From contig CAKUYE010000003.1 of assembly GCA_934702375.1 (NCBI GenBank), forward strand, positions 124,001 through 188,000: 64,000 nucleotides of DNA, written 5' to 3'. The DNA comes from an uncultured Bacillota bacterium (GTDB lineage Bacteria; Bacillota; Dehalobacteriia; UBA7702). Shown here one piece after another: positions 36,003-45,361 of the stretch (within the stretch, counting starts at the first letter, position 1; every line of letters begins with the position of its first letter). The notes under the pieces were generated by a model that was given only the letters and a program-made list of their open reading frames with translations, did not search any database and was not told where the DNA came from. The position numbers were made by a program, and so were the translations under genes.

Positions 36003-36872
36003 TTAGTTTTCGGCTAAGGCTGCCAGATATTTACCGTACTCTGTCATTTTTAATTCTTCTGCGCTTGCCTTTAAGGTATCTTTGCCGATAAAACCGGACT
36101 CAAAAGCGCAGGCTTCGGGGTTAGCAATTTGTTTCTTTGTCTTTTGCTGTATTTCACGGATACATGATGCTGCCACATACATACTTTCAGCCGTGCCCGT
36201 ATCGAACCAGCAGAAATCTTTTGGAAGCTTTATTACATTAAGAGCACCATTTTCCATATAAATATTGTTGATGGAGGTGATTTCAAGCTCGCCTCGGGCA
36301 GAAGGTGCTATGGTCTTTGCCATTTTAACAACTTCGTTGTCGTAAAAATAGAGACCGGGAATAATGTAATTTGATTTTGGCATGGCAGGTTTTTCCTCAA
36401 TGGAAATCGCTTTGCCGTTCTCATCGATCTCAACGACACCGAAGGGACGGGGGTCTTCCACATAATAGCCGAATACCGTTGCTCCGCTTTGTTGTGCTGC
36501 TGCCTTTTGAAGATCCGCAGCAAATTGCTCGCCGTAAAAAATATTATCGCCTAAAGCAAGGCAAACGCTGTCATTGCCGATAAAGTCTTCTCCGATAAGG
36601 AATGCATCGGCAATACCCCGGGGAATGGGCTGTTCCGCATAGGTGATGGATACCCCGTAACGGCTGCCGTTGCCTAATAGTTCCTCAAAGGGGGCTCCGC
36701 CGCCGTTGGGGGGAACGATGATCAGGATCTCTTTGATCCCTGCCTGCATTAGTGTGACAAGAGGATAATAGATCATCGGTTTGTCATAAACCGGCAGCAA
36801 TGGCTTGCAACAGGGTTTTGTCATTGGATAGAGGCGGGTACCTTTTCCCGCCGATAAAATAATACCTTTCAT
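36003..36872 (-). CDS. rmlA: Glucose-1-phosphate thymidylyltransferase
   Basis: 289 aa. Makes dTDP-glucose from dTTP and glucose-1-P, the first step to dTDP-rhamnose. GKGTRLYPMT, KPLLPVYDKPMIYYPL and the later LALGDNIFYG and DTGTAESM are as in RmlA. The next pathway genes rmlBCD are not in the window. Downstream of pgi and pgm in one operon, which would supply glucose-1-P from fructose-6-P. Confidence 0.93.
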   Translation of the reverse strand: MKGIILSAGKGTRLYPMTKPCCKPLLPVYDKPMIYYPLVTLMQAGIKEILIIVPPNGGGAPFEELLGNGSRYGVSITYAEQPIPRGIADAFLIGEDFIGNDSVCLALGDNIFYGEQFAADLQKAAAQQSGATVFGYYVEDPRPFGVVEIDENGKAISIEEKPAMPKSNYIIPGLYFYDNEVVKMAKTIAPSARGELEITSINNIYMENGALNVIKLPKDFCWFDTGTAESMYVAASCIREIQQKTKKQIANPEACAFESGFIGKDTLKASAEELKMTEYGKYLAALAEN

Positions 36873-36886
36873 TTAAATGTCCTCAT

Positions 36887-38545
36887 TTATTTTGTTGCGC
36901 TTAGAAGAATATCACTATAGGTCATTAATCTGGAAGCGGCATCACGTTCTTTTTTTCCCTTAATGGAATAGTAGATCTTGAGTTTCGGTTCTGTGCCGGA
37001 GGGGCGCACCGCTGCCCAGGATCCGTCTTCGAAAACGTATTTTAAAACATCTGCCGGAGGGAGATCGCAGATTCCTTCCTGATAATCTAAAATCGAAACC
37101 GGTTCTTCCCCAAAAAGGTTTTCGTTTTTACGCAGATCCGCCATAATTTCTTTCATGCGGGCTTTCCCTGCACTGCCGGAATAGGTAACGGAATCAACGT
37201 CATCAAGATAATATCCGTAACGGTGGAATAATGATTTTAAGATATCATAAAGGCTGCTTCCCTGTTCCTTATAGTAGGCTGCCATTTCTGCAATAAGGAG
37301 AGAAGTTACCACGGCATCTTTATCTCGGGCATGTTTGCCGATCAGGTAGCCGTAGCTTTCTTCGTATCCCATGAGAAAATCATATTCTCCGCTTTCTTCA
37401 TAGGCGGTAATGGCCTCTCCGATATATTTAAAGCCGGTGAGGGTTTCCTTTACTGTTACCCCGTTCTTTTTTGCAATTTCTGCGCCGAGGTCATTGGTTA
37501 CAATGGATTTAAGAATCACGGCATTATTTTTCAAGTGATCTTTTCTCCGTTCCAGCAGGTAATTGACGAGTAATGCTCCGGTTTGATTCCCGTTGAGGAG
37601 TCGATAACCGCTGCCATCGCAAACGGCAATGCCAACTCTGTCGCAATCGGGGTCAGTTCCCAACACCAGATCTGCATTGGATTCCTTGGCTTGCCGAATT
37701 GCCATGACCAGAGCATCCCGTTCTTCCGGATTTGGTTTTTTTACTGTTGGAAAATTACCGTCCGGAGTGGATTGTTCCGGTACAAGGTTGACGTGATAGC
37801 CTTTTTCTTTTAAGGCGAAGGATATCGGTTTCAGCCCGGAGCCGTGGAGGGGAGTATAAACGATATGCAGTCCATTGACGGCTTCCGGTTTTATGGGATG
37901 AGATTGTTTCATTGTTTCATAACAGAAATCTTTTAAAGTATCTTCGCCTAAATCCATGAGGAGGCCTTTTTCACGGATCTCCGTTTCATTGGCATGAGGC
38001 TCAAAGGGATTTGCTTCCCATACGTAGGAGGCAACTTCCGCGGCTTCTTCCGATACCATTTGACAACCATGGCGGTCATAAACTTTATATCCGTTGTACT
38101 CTTTTGTGTTGTGACTGGCGGTAATCACGATCCCTGCATCGCAGTTTAGTTTGCGTACTGCGTAGGATAACAATGGTGTTGCCGAGGGCATTTGAAATAG
38201 GTATGCTTTGATTCCGCATCCGCCAAGAGTCAATGCGGCTTCCATGGCAAAATCAGCGGAGTGGATACGCGTATCCCAGGCAATGGCAACGCTGTTCCTT
38301 TCGCTTTGTTTCTTTAGCCATGCAGCTAATCCACGGGTGGCTTTGCGCACCGTATAGATATTCATTCGATTTGTTCCAGCTCCCATTACACCGCGCATTC
38401 CGGCGGTGCCAAAGGAAAGGTCACAATAGAATCGGTCTTCCAGCTCGGTTTCGTTTTCTTTGATTGCTTCCAGTTCCGCTTTCATTTCCGCATCAACATT
38501 GGCTAACCAATATTGATAGCGGGCAAATAATTCATTTTGTTCCAA
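36887..38545 (-). CDS. Phosphoglucomutase/phosphomannomutase family protein
   Basis: 552 aa alpha-D-phosphohexomutase of the long PgcA type. Catalytic phosphoserine loop GIVITASHNTKEYNGYKVY, metal-binding GTDPDCDRVG, and C-terminal AAVRPSGTEPKLKIYY. TTG 38545 is the likely start: GAGGT lies 7 bases before it, it falls after the pgi stop codon, and family N-termini begin there; the longer frame would run into pgi. Interconverts glucose-6-P and glucose-1-P. Confidence 0.92.
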   Translation of the reverse strand: MEQNELFARYQYWLANVDAEMKAELEAIKENETELEDRFYCDLSFGTAGMRGVMGAGTNRMNIYTVRKATRGLAAWLKKQSERNSVAIAWDTRIHSADFAMEAALTLGGCGIKAYLFQMPSATPLLSYAVRKLNCDAGIVITASHNTKEYNGYKVYDRHGCQMVSEEAAEVASYVWEANPFEPHANETEIREKGLLMDLGEDTLKDFCYETMKQSHPIKPEAVNGLHIVYTPLHGSGLKPISFALKEKGYHVNLVPEQSTPDGNFPTVKKPNPEERDALVMAIRQAKESNADLVLGTDPDCDRVGIAVCDGSGYRLLNGNQTGALLVNYLLERRKDHLKNNAVILKSIVTNDLGAEIAKKNGVTVKETLTGFKYIGEAITAYEESGEYDFLMGYEESYGYLIGKHARDKDAVVTSLLIAEMAAYYKEQGSSLYDILKSLFHRYGYYLDDVDSVTYSGSAGKARMKEIMADLRKNENLFGEEPVSILDYQEGICDLPPADVLKYVFEDGSWAAVRPSGTEPKLKIYYSIKGKKERDAASRLMTYSDILLSATK

Positions 38546-38555
38546 TTTTAAAACC

Positions 38556-39791
38556 TCATTTTTCACTTTGTAAAAGTGTGCGCATTTCCTTTTTGTAGGC
38601 TTCCACACCCGGCTGGTCAAAGGGATTTACCCCCATGAGCAGGCAACTCATGGCACAAGCCTTTTCAAAAAAATAAATAATATATCCCACATGTTCTTCA
38701 TCCAATGCTTCTAAAGTTAATCGGATGATCGGGGTGTTTCTGGCATTCCGTACCCTGTAAACGGCTTCGGTAACGGCTTTGATATGGTCATTATAAGTTT
38801 TTTCATGCCCCTCTGCTGCAATGTCATGGGCGTAATTTTTTAAGCAGAGCATTGTTTCAAAGAAAATGGGGTTGCCTTCTTCGAGATATTGTCCAACGGA
38901 ATGAAGATCGGTGCTGTAGCTTAATGCCGAGGGGTAAATACCTACGCCGTTTTTTCCTTCGCTTTCGGCAAAGAGCTGTTTAAGCCAATAGCCGAATCGA
39001 AACATTTCCGGTGCGGCAAAGGAAAAGAACTCGGTGGTTTTACCTTCTTTAAACAGGACATTTCGATATGCCGCATATTGATAGCACTGATTTTGTTGTA
39101 TATCTTCACAATAGAAATCCTGAAATGCTTTTTTTGCGCCGTTGAGCAATGCAAAAATATCAATCCCCGCGGCGGCCAAAGGCAGCAGGCCCACTGCGGT
39201 CAAAACGCTGTAGCGACCGCCGATATTGCCGTCAAGGGCAAAGGTGTGATAGCCGTGGGCTTCCGCTTCGGCGCGCAATGCTCCGTGGGTGCTATCGGTA
39301 ACTGCGTAAATTCGGTTGGTGTAGTTCTTTCCGTAACGATCTTTTAAGTAGCTTTTCAGCAGATCAAAGGCTAAAGATGTTTCCAAGGTTGTACCGGATT
39401 TGGATACAACACAAAGGGCAACATCGTAATTTTCTAATTTTTTCAGCAGACGTTGATGGTAATAGCCGCCCAGGTTCCAACCGGCAAAGAACAGCTTTAC
39501 ACCGTTTCTTTGGTTTACAAGAAGTTCGTAGCAGGAACGAGTGCCCAGGTAAGAGCCGCCGATTCCGACAACAACAAGGGCGGTATATTTTTCGCGAATT
39601 TCTTTTGCTGTTGCGGCAATTCTTTGCCATTCGTCTTCTCTTGAATCCATGGGGTAATTGACCCATCCGGTCATTTCCAGAGAGCCGTTATGGAGAGCTT
39701 GATGATGCTTTATGATTTCTGCATCATAAGCGAAAATTTCTTTTTTTCTTGGCTCGAAAGCATTTGTTTCCAGTGTCAGCATTTTTTCCAT
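38556..39791 (-). CDS. pgi: Glucose-6-phosphate isomerase
   Basis: 411 aa, somewhat shorter than the usual 445-450 aa Gram-positive form. GIGGSYLGTRS, VVSKSGTTLETSLAF, GGRYSVLTAVGLLP and C-terminal DQPGVEAYKKEMR with the catalytic Lys. First gene of the pgi-pgm-rmlA operon, which routes fructose-6-P to sugar nucleotides. Confidence 0.93.
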   Translation of the reverse strand: MEKMLTLETNAFEPRKKEIFAYDAEIIKHHQALHNGSLEMTGWVNYPMDSREDEWQRIAATAKEIREKYTALVVVGIGGSYLGTRSCYELLVNQRNGVKLFFAGWNLGGYYHQRLLKKLENYDVALCVVSKSGTTLETSLAFDLLKSYLKDRYGKNYTNRIYAVTDSTHGALRAEAEAHGYHTFALDGNIGGRYSVLTAVGLLPLAAAGIDIFALLNGAKKAFQDFYCEDIQQNQCYQYAAYRNVLFKEGKTTEFFSFAAPEMFRFGYWLKQLFAESEGKNGVGIYPSALSYSTDLHSVGQYLEEGNPIFFETMLCLKNYAHDIAAEGHEKTYNDHIKAVTEAVYRVRNARNTPIIRLTLEALDEEHVGYIIYFFEKACAMSCLLMGVNPFDQPGVEAYKKEMRTLLQSEK

Positions 39792-39843
39792 TCACACTTT
39801 CCATTTAACTGTTTCAATATAAAAGAAACAACGATACACAATC

Positions 39844-39873
39844 ATTATACCATGAGAACTGCTTTTCTGTCCA
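39844..39873 (-). promoter_or_regulatory. Promoter of pgi-pgm-rmlA
   Basis: Minus-strand TGGACA, 18 bases, TATAAT, about 50 bases before pgi. The rest of the 279-bp divergent spacer is AT-rich with a plus-strand TATAAT at 40022-40027 that may serve the export operon. Confidence 0.55.
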
Positions 39874-40070
39874 GACGATACCTTTTTCTTTTAAACGATT
39901 CCTTTGCCGAAATCATCACTTGGAGCAGGTATTAAAAACAAAAACGAAAATCTTCATAAAATTTTAAGAAATATTTTAGATATTTTAATTTTTGCTTCAG
40001 AGACTCTTTCATTTTATACGCTATAATGGAACTATAGAAAAGAATATTGTGAACAGGTGGAGGATAAACG

Positions 40071-41039
40071 ATGAAAAAACTTTGTTGGACGAGAAAACAA
40101 AAAATAGCATCGCTTCTCATTCTTATTGCCATCTTGGGTATGGCATGCATTTTCATTGTTGATCAGCACGGGAAAAAGGCGGAAGAGGCGGTTACTTATA
40201 AAGATACTGCGGTAAAAGCCGGAACGATTTCACAGACTTTAACGGCTACCGGTGAAATCAAAGGAGAAGAAAGTGAAAAAATAATATTTTCCAAATCGAA
40301 AACCTTTAAAGCTATGTGTGTTGAAGCAAAAGAGTATGTTCCGGCAGGGGAACCCATTGCGATATATACCGATGGCAGTGTCATGAAGGAAGAACGCGGT
40401 GGTGTCGTTTCCAAAATCAATGCTCCTCGTACCGGGCAAAAGGGCGACGGAAGCCAATGTGTAATTTTTTTGCCCACCGATAAGGTTCATTTGGAAATCA
40501 ATGTTCCGGAAGAGGATATCAATCGGATTCCCTTTGATGGTAGTGCCGATGTGGTATTCCATGGTCAGAGTGTAAAAACCTTCCCCGGAAAAGTATCTTA
40601 TATCGGTGCAGAGTCAAATGCTTCTCAACACAGTGAAAATCAAGGCAATGGGAGTGATTCCGGTGATGCGGATGATACCGGTGAGGAGGACAGCCGGAAT
40701 GTAGATGGCTCCGATGAAGACAGCTCTTCGACAAGTGCCGGAGCCGTTTATACCATTACCATCACTTTGGATAATGATGGCTCCTTGTTGCCGGGCATGA
40801 GTGCAGATTGCACCTTGCTTTTAGCAAAGAAAGAAAATATTCTGATGGTGCCGGTAGAAAGCGTGCTCTTTGATGAAAGTGGCCGCTACGTCAATGTTGT
40901 GACGAACCATGGAGATGTTCGGAAAACTCCGGTAGAAACCGGTATCAGCGATGCCCACAACGTTGAAATTTTGAGTGGTCTTGATGGCAGTGAAACGGTA
41001 CGCTATCCGGTGAATGGAACAGAGGGAGGTGCGAAATGA
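40071..41039 (+). CDS. MacA/HlyD-type periplasmic adaptor (adaptor 1)
   Basis: 322 aa. One N-terminal transmembrane segment (about residues 12-30), then a lipoyl-like and beta-barrel fold (AGTISQTLTATGEIKGEES, VEAKEYVPAGEPIAIYTDG, LPGMSADCTLLLAKKENILMVPVESV). An unusual Ser/Asp/Asn-rich insert (about residues 182-222) interrupts the barrel. Works with the MacB-type ATPase and permease that follow (4-base ATGA overlap). Confidence 0.88.
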   Translation: MKKLCWTRKQKIASLLILIAILGMACIFIVDQHGKKAEEAVTYKDTAVKAGTISQTLTATGEIKGEESEKIIFSKSKTFKAMCVEAKEYVPAGEPIAIYTDGSVMKEERGGVVSKINAPRTGQKGDGSQCVIFLPTDKVHLEINVPEEDINRIPFDGSADVVFHGQSVKTFPGKVSYIGAESNASQHSENQGNGSDSGDADDTGEEDSRNVDGSDEDSSSTSAGAVYTITITLDNDGSLLPGMSADCTLLLAKKENILMVPVESVLFDESGRYVNVVTNHGDVRKTPVETGISDAHNVEILSGLDGSETVRYPVNGTEGGAK

Positions 41040-41713
41040 TTGAGTTGACGGATCTGACAAAGTCCTTTCAAATGGGGGATGAAGTGATTCATGCCGTGGA
41101 TCACATCAATTTTCGTGTGGATGCCGGTGAATTTGTCTCTATTGTTGGTCCCTCGGGTTCCGGAAAGTCAACACTTATGAATATCATAGGCCTTCTCGAT
41201 ACCGCAGACAGCGGCCGGTATTTGTTTAACGGCGAAGATGTTACGACCCTTAATGATGATCAGCAGGCAAAAATTCGTAATGCCAATATCGGTTTTGTTT
41301 TTCAAAGTTTTTATTTGCTGCCCCGGGCCACTGCCTTGGAAAATGTAATGGTACCGCTGTTGTATCACGGCTACAAAGAAAAAGAAGCCCGGGATCGAGC
41401 AATGTACTATCTGGAACGGGTACAGCTCTCCGGCAGAGAAAAACACCTGCCAATGCAGCTTTCCGGGGGGCAGCAGCAGCGTGTGGCCATTGCACGGGCG
41501 CTTTCCTGCGGCCCGGATTTGATCCTTGCCGATGAACCTACCGGTGCCTTAGATTCCAAAACCGGGCGTGAAATTATGGAAATGATGCAGGAATTGAATG
41601 CCGGCGGTCAAACGATTATTGTCATTACCCACGATATGCATGTTGCGGAAAAAGCCCGCCGTATTGTGGAAATTCATGATGGACATCTTTCCGAGGAGGG
41701 TGTGAATAAATGA
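41036..41713 (+). CDS. MacB-type ABC exporter ATPase
   Basis: 225 aa. Walker A GPSGSGKST, signature QLSGGQQQR, Walker B LILADEPTGALD, switch His VITHDMHVA: LolD/MacB ATPase family. Overlaps both neighbours by 4 bases, so the three subunits are made together. Confidence 0.93.
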   Translation: MIELTDLTKSFQMGDEVIHAVDHINFRVDAGEFVSIVGPSGSGKSTLMNIIGLLDTADSGRYLFNGEDVTTLNDDQQAKIRNANIGFVFQSFYLLPRATALENVMVPLLYHGYKEKEARDRAMYYLERVQLSGREKHLPMQLSGGQQQRVAIARALSCGPDLILADEPTGALDSKTGREIMEMMQELNAGGQTIIVITHDMHVAEKARRIVEIHDGHLSEEGVNK

Positions 41714-42888
41714 ACCTCTTGTTAACGATTAAATTGGCACTGTCCAATATCAATCAATATAAAATGCGCTCGGGTCTTACCATGTTGGGGTTGATTATCG
41801 GTATTGCTTCAGTGATCCTTTTAGTTGGCATCGGAAAAGGTGCAACCGATAGCATTTATGGGAATATTGCCGGTCTGGGCGGATCGTTGCTGAACTTTGA
41901 AAATTGGAGTGACGAAGGCCTTCCCTATTATGCCTTGGATGAAATTGCCGATCTCCCCGATGTTGAGAGTGCGGCTCCTTCCGGCTCTTTGACAAAAAGC
42001 GTTAGTCGAGGAGCACGGGATTTGAATTGGTCGAATCTTATTGCTACTAATGGAAACTATTGTGATATTATGGATTATGAACTTGATCAAGGGCGCTTCT
42101 TATCGGAAATTGATGTTGAAAATCGCTCCAAGGTCGTAGTGATTGGTCATTCCATTGCCGAAAAGCTTTTTGGAGCCGAGGATCCTATTGGTAAAGCCAT
42201 TCGCATTGGCGGCAACGAGTTTACGGTGATCGGCATTCTTAAAGGGGGAGATTCCGTTACCGGACAAATGGATAGTATGCTGTTGATCCCCATCTCTACG
42301 ATAAAATATCTGGGAGAAAAATCGGAGCTGTCATCCTTATACGTTAAGGCAGACAGTGAAGATGTGGTAAGTGCTGCTACCGAGGAATTGAACAGCTACA
42401 TTGAAGAGAATTTTACTTTGGATAAAGATTACTACACTATTTACACAAACACAGAAATCCAGGATTCTATCGATCAGATCTCGACTTATCTGTCTATGCT
42501 TTTAGGCGGAATTGCCAGCATTTCCCTGATTGTTGGTGGAATCGGGATCATGAATGTGATGTACGTGACCGTATCGGAGCGTACCCGGGAGATTGGTATT
42601 CGCAAGTCCTTAGGAGCTCGGAAAAAGGATATCATGAAGCAATTTCTTATTGAATCGTTGGTGTTAAGTTTGATCGGCGGCATTATCGGTATTCTCTTCG
42701 GTCTTTGTGGCGGTGCAGTTATCAATATGATTAGCGGATCGCTCTATTCGATTTCCATTTTTAAACCGACGATGGGCATTGCGGTGCTGTCTTTTTCCGT
42801 GAGTGCCGGCATTGGTCTAATCTTTGGATTATTGCCATCTTATCGTGCTGCGTGTATGCGGCCCATTGATGCCTTGAAACAGGAATGA
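41710..42888 (+). CDS. MacB-type ABC exporter permease
   Basis: 392 aa FtsX/MacB permease: TM1 near residue 20, large extracellular MacB_PCD domain (residues about 45-235), then three TMs. ERTREIGIRKSLGARKKDIMKQFLIESLVLSLIGG is the coupling segment. Together with adaptor and ATPase it forms an export pump driven by mechanotransmission; substrate unknown. Confidence 0.92.
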   Translation: MNLLLTIKLALSNINQYKMRSGLTMLGLIIGIASVILLVGIGKGATDSIYGNIAGLGGSLLNFENWSDEGLPYYALDEIADLPDVESAAPSGSLTKSVSRGARDLNWSNLIATNGNYCDIMDYELDQGRFLSEIDVENRSKVVVIGHSIAEKLFGAEDPIGKAIRIGGNEFTVIGILKGGDSVTGQMDSMLLIPISTIKYLGEKSELSSLYVKADSEDVVSAATEELNSYIEENFTLDKDYYTIYTNTEIQDSIDQISTYLSMLLGGIASISLIVGGIGIMNVMYVTVSERTREIGIRKSLGARKKDIMKQFLIESLVLSLIGGIIGILFGLCGGAVINMISGSLYSISIFKPTMGIAVLSFSVSAGIGLIFGLLPSYRAACMRPIDALKQE

Positions 42889-42904
42889 GTTTGGGGGAAT
42901 ACAG

Positions 42905-43786
42905 ATGAAAAAGAAATTGATAAAACTATTTGCCGCCGTTTTTTTGATTGGCGCTTTGATCCCCGGCTTGGGAGCCTTTGCCGGGGGCAGTCTTGTCAGT
43001 AGCGATCAGGATGAGATCGCACCGACGGAAACGTACCATTTTCAGATTGATCTTTCCGTATTGGATGCTGCTTTTGCGGAACAACCCTTTGGCATTACTA
43101 TCTCCGGTGCAAATCTTACCTCGGTTACCGTAAACGGCATTGCTCTGGCGAGTAATGGAAGTGCTTTTATAACAGATTCCAATGCGATTGGCAATACCGG
43201 AGTGAAAAGTGCTGATGCTACTTTTTCACCGGATGCAACAGGTTCTTCTACCATCACTGTTACGGTGGCAAATAATGAAGGGGTAAGTAGTTCCGGATCG
43301 GTGACGGTATTATTGAAGGAGGTTATGCCCATTGATCCGGGAAACAATGATAAACCGGTGGACCCGGATTCGCCGGCTTTGGAAAATTCTTCCGATTCGG
43401 GAGATGAGAGCTTTGATGGCGATGTAGCCGGCGGCTTTGACTTTGGTTCCTTTGGCGGTTTTGGTGCTGCGGGCGGGGGTGACAGTTCCGTTGATGATAA
43501 AACGACCTATCGCGGTTCCGGAAATAACTATCTGAGTGCTCTTTCGGTGATTGATTACGAACTTGATCCAGCCTTCCATAAAACCGACACCACGTATTTT
43601 CTTACGGTGGGGGCGGATGTTGATGAAATCTCTGTTACCGCAAAGGCCGAGGATAAAAAGGCCATTGCTGTGGTAACCGGGAATACCGATTTAAAACCGG
43701 GACTAAATAAGGTTTTGATCAGTGTAACGGCAGAAAATGACGATGTACGCAGCTACCGGATCTATGTTACGAAGGAGGATATGTAA
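42905..43786 (+). CDS. Secreted protein with cadherin-like beta-sandwich domain
   Basis: 293 aa. Signal peptide (cleavage near AFAGG). A first beta-rich domain (about residues 40-140), a Pro/Asp/Gly-rich low-complexity linker (about 142-200, including GGFDFGSFGGFGAAGGG), and a C-terminal cadherin-like beta-sandwich (YLSALSVIDYELDPAFHKTDTTYFLTV type, about 210-291) as in PF12733. It sits inside the exporter operon, one base before adaptor 2, so it may be cargo or an envelope partner. Confidence 0.72.
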   Translation: MKKKLIKLFAAVFLIGALIPGLGAFAGGSLVSSDQDEIAPTETYHFQIDLSVLDAAFAEQPFGITISGANLTSVTVNGIALASNGSAFITDSNAIGNTGVKSADATFSPDATGSSTITVTVANNEGVSSSGSVTVLLKEVMPIDPGNNDKPVDPDSPALENSSDSGDESFDGDVAGGFDFGSFGGFGAAGGGDSSVDDKTTYRGSGNNYLSALSVIDYELDPAFHKTDTTYFLTVGADVDEISVTAKAEDKKAIAVVTGNTDLKPGLNKVLISVTAENDDVRSYRIYVTKEDM

Positions 43787-44695
43787 ATGAAGTCTTTAAA
43801 AAAACCGAATTTTAAAGCCCTTGGTACTTGGATCGGTCACCATAAAAAGTTAACGGTGCTTTTGGCAATCATCCTTGTCCTGGGTATTTTAATTGCTTCC
43901 TGTACGCTTAAAATGGGGGCAAATGGGGAAAATGTCAGCTCTGTTGTGACGGATCAGGCTGCCATTGACACCATCACCAAGACACTTTCTGCTGAAGGTG
44001 AAATCAAGCCGGCCACCGAGGAAAACATTACGCCCCATACCGGTTGGAAGGTCAAAGAGGTGTTGGTTCAGGCCGGTCAGGCCGCTGCCGAAGGCGATGT
44101 TTTATTGACCTATACTAATGGCAAAAATTTGACGGCTCCTTATGATTGCGTTGTGGAAAAAATGAAACTTCCGGAAACAAAGGAAGCCGTTACCAATGAC
44201 CATTATCTGCGGTTGGGCTCGACGGATACTTTATTGATGGAGCTTTCCGTAAAGGAGAATGAATTGCCGTTGGTGAAGATTGGCCAAAAGGCGAAAATTA
44301 AAGTATCGGCAACGGATAAAAGCTACGATGGCAGAGTCACCTTCATCAGTGACCTAGGCAGCTATAAAGATTCCGGTTCCAGCTTTGCGGTTTCTGTGAC
44401 ATTTCCCAATGACGGCTCTTTAAAATTAGGCATGTCCGGCCATGCGAAAATTGTTTTGGCAAAGGCAAAGGATGTCGTTGTCGTGCCTCTGGATGCTGTA
44501 CAGTATAAGGATGATAACAACGAAGAAGCCTTTGTTACGGTGGTAAAGGAAGATGGCACAACGGAGGATGTGGATGTCGTCACCGGTATTTCCAATAAAA
44601 AATTCATTGAGATCAAAAAAGGATTAAAAGGGGATGAAACCTTTCAATATTTCCCATCGGATGATGGTGACGATATGATGTTCTATGGATATTGA
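43787..44695 (+). CDS. Second MacA/HlyD-type adaptor (adaptor 2)
   Basis: 302 aa. N-terminal TM (about residues 22-42), lipoyl-like segment (TLSAEGEIKPATEENITPHTGWKVKEVLVQAGQ), beta-barrel (SFAVSVTFPNDGSLKLGMSGHAKIVLAKAKDVVVVPLDAV). Shorter and without the acidic insert of adaptor 1. Start is directly after the stop of the preceding gene, with GAAGGAGGATATG spacing. Two adaptors for one MacB pair is unusual. Confidence 0.85.
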   Translation: MKSLKKPNFKALGTWIGHHKKLTVLLAIILVLGILIASCTLKMGANGENVSSVVTDQAAIDTITKTLSAEGEIKPATEENITPHTGWKVKEVLVQAGQAAAEGDVLLTYTNGKNLTAPYDCVVEKMKLPETKEAVTNDHYLRLGSTDTLLMELSVKENELPLVKIGQKAKIKVSATDKSYDGRVTFISDLGSYKDSGSSFAVSVTFPNDGSLKLGMSGHAKIVLAKAKDVVVVPLDAVQYKDDNNEEAFVTVVKEDGTTEDVDVVTGISNKKFIEIKKGLKGDETFQYFPSDDGDDMMFYGY

Positions 44696-44724
44696 TTATT
44701 TCTGATTTGTTTCTATATGAAATT

Positions 44725-44781
44725 GCCTTTCGGATCTGCTTCCGGTTTTTGATAATTTCCGGAAAGCCGGATCCGAAAGGC
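44725..44781. terminator. Terminator between the export operon and spoIIID
   Basis: GCCTTTCGGATC / GATCCGAAAGGC with a further internal CTTCCGG/CCGGAAAG stem, followed by TTTCTGTTTT on the plus strand. Confidence 0.8.
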
Positions 44782-44789
44782 TTTCTGTT

Positions 44790-45050
44790 TTAATGAGACT
44801 CATGAGCCTGGCGGTATTTCAGCTTTGTGGCTTCACCACCCCGCAGGTGTCGTTCGGCCTTGTTGACTTCCAGAATTTCTCTGACCCGTAAAGCAATGGC
44901 TTCATTGATCTGCGGCAAGCGTTCGGTAAGGTCTTTATGTACTGTTGATTTGCTCACGCCAAAAACCGAGGCGGTCTGACGTACCGTTCCCTTTGATTCC
45001 AGCATATAATTGGATATTTCCAGTACTCTCCGTTCAATATAGTCCTGCAT
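44790..45050 (-). CDS. spoIIID: Sporulation transcription factor SpoIIID
   Basis: 86 aa DNA-binding protein of the mother cell. The whole length matches the family: MQDYIERRVLEISNYML, helix-turn-helix TVRQTASVFGVSKSTVHKDLTERLP, and the C-terminal basic HLRGGEATKLKYR. SpoIIID acts downstream of sigma-E in endospore formers; a sigma-E-like promoter lies upstream. Its presence points to a spore-forming lineage or a recent loss. GGGGGT precedes the ATG. Confidence 0.95.
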   Translation of the reverse strand: MQDYIERRVLEISNYMLESKGTVRQTASVFGVSKSTVHKDLTERLPQINEAIALRVREILEVNKAERHLRGGEATKLKYRQAHESH

Positions 45051-45081
45051 GGCAAGACCCCCAAATTTATTTTATATTCCA

Positions 45082-45109
45082 AATATATGGTGGGACTGCC
45101 TCTTTATGC
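45082..45109 (-). promoter_or_regulatory. Sigma-E-like promoter of spoIIID
   Basis: On the minus strand GCATAAA, 13 bases, CATATATT. This resembles the mother-cell sigma-E consensus (ATA-containing -35, CATAnnnT -10). spoIIID is a known sigma-E target in Bacillus. Confidence 0.55.
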
Positions 45110-45250
45110 AGGGATCGAAAAAAATCTTTTATCCTCGAACCTGGGAGCGGATTGCGGTAAATGCAGGACGATGCTTAGAACAAAATATTCTACGCCGAGA
45201 ATAGGAGTATCCAAGTTGATAAAAAATAATTAAAAACTTCGCAAAAATTC

Positions 45251-45280
45251 TTGACAATATGGGTGCTTGGTGCTTATAAT
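45251..45280 (+). promoter_or_regulatory. Sigma-A promoter of the APH-fold kinase gene
   Basis: TTGACA (45251-45256), 18 bases, TATAAT (45275-45280). The 81-base leader to the start codon shows no obvious terminator or riboswitch; nothing else was seen in 45051-45361. Confidence 0.8.
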
Positions 45281-45361
45281 TAAGCTGTAATCAAAATGAG
45301 GCGTATTGGGAAATGACAAGAATCTTCTGTTTTCCGGTACATTTGAAGGAGGATATTTAGG

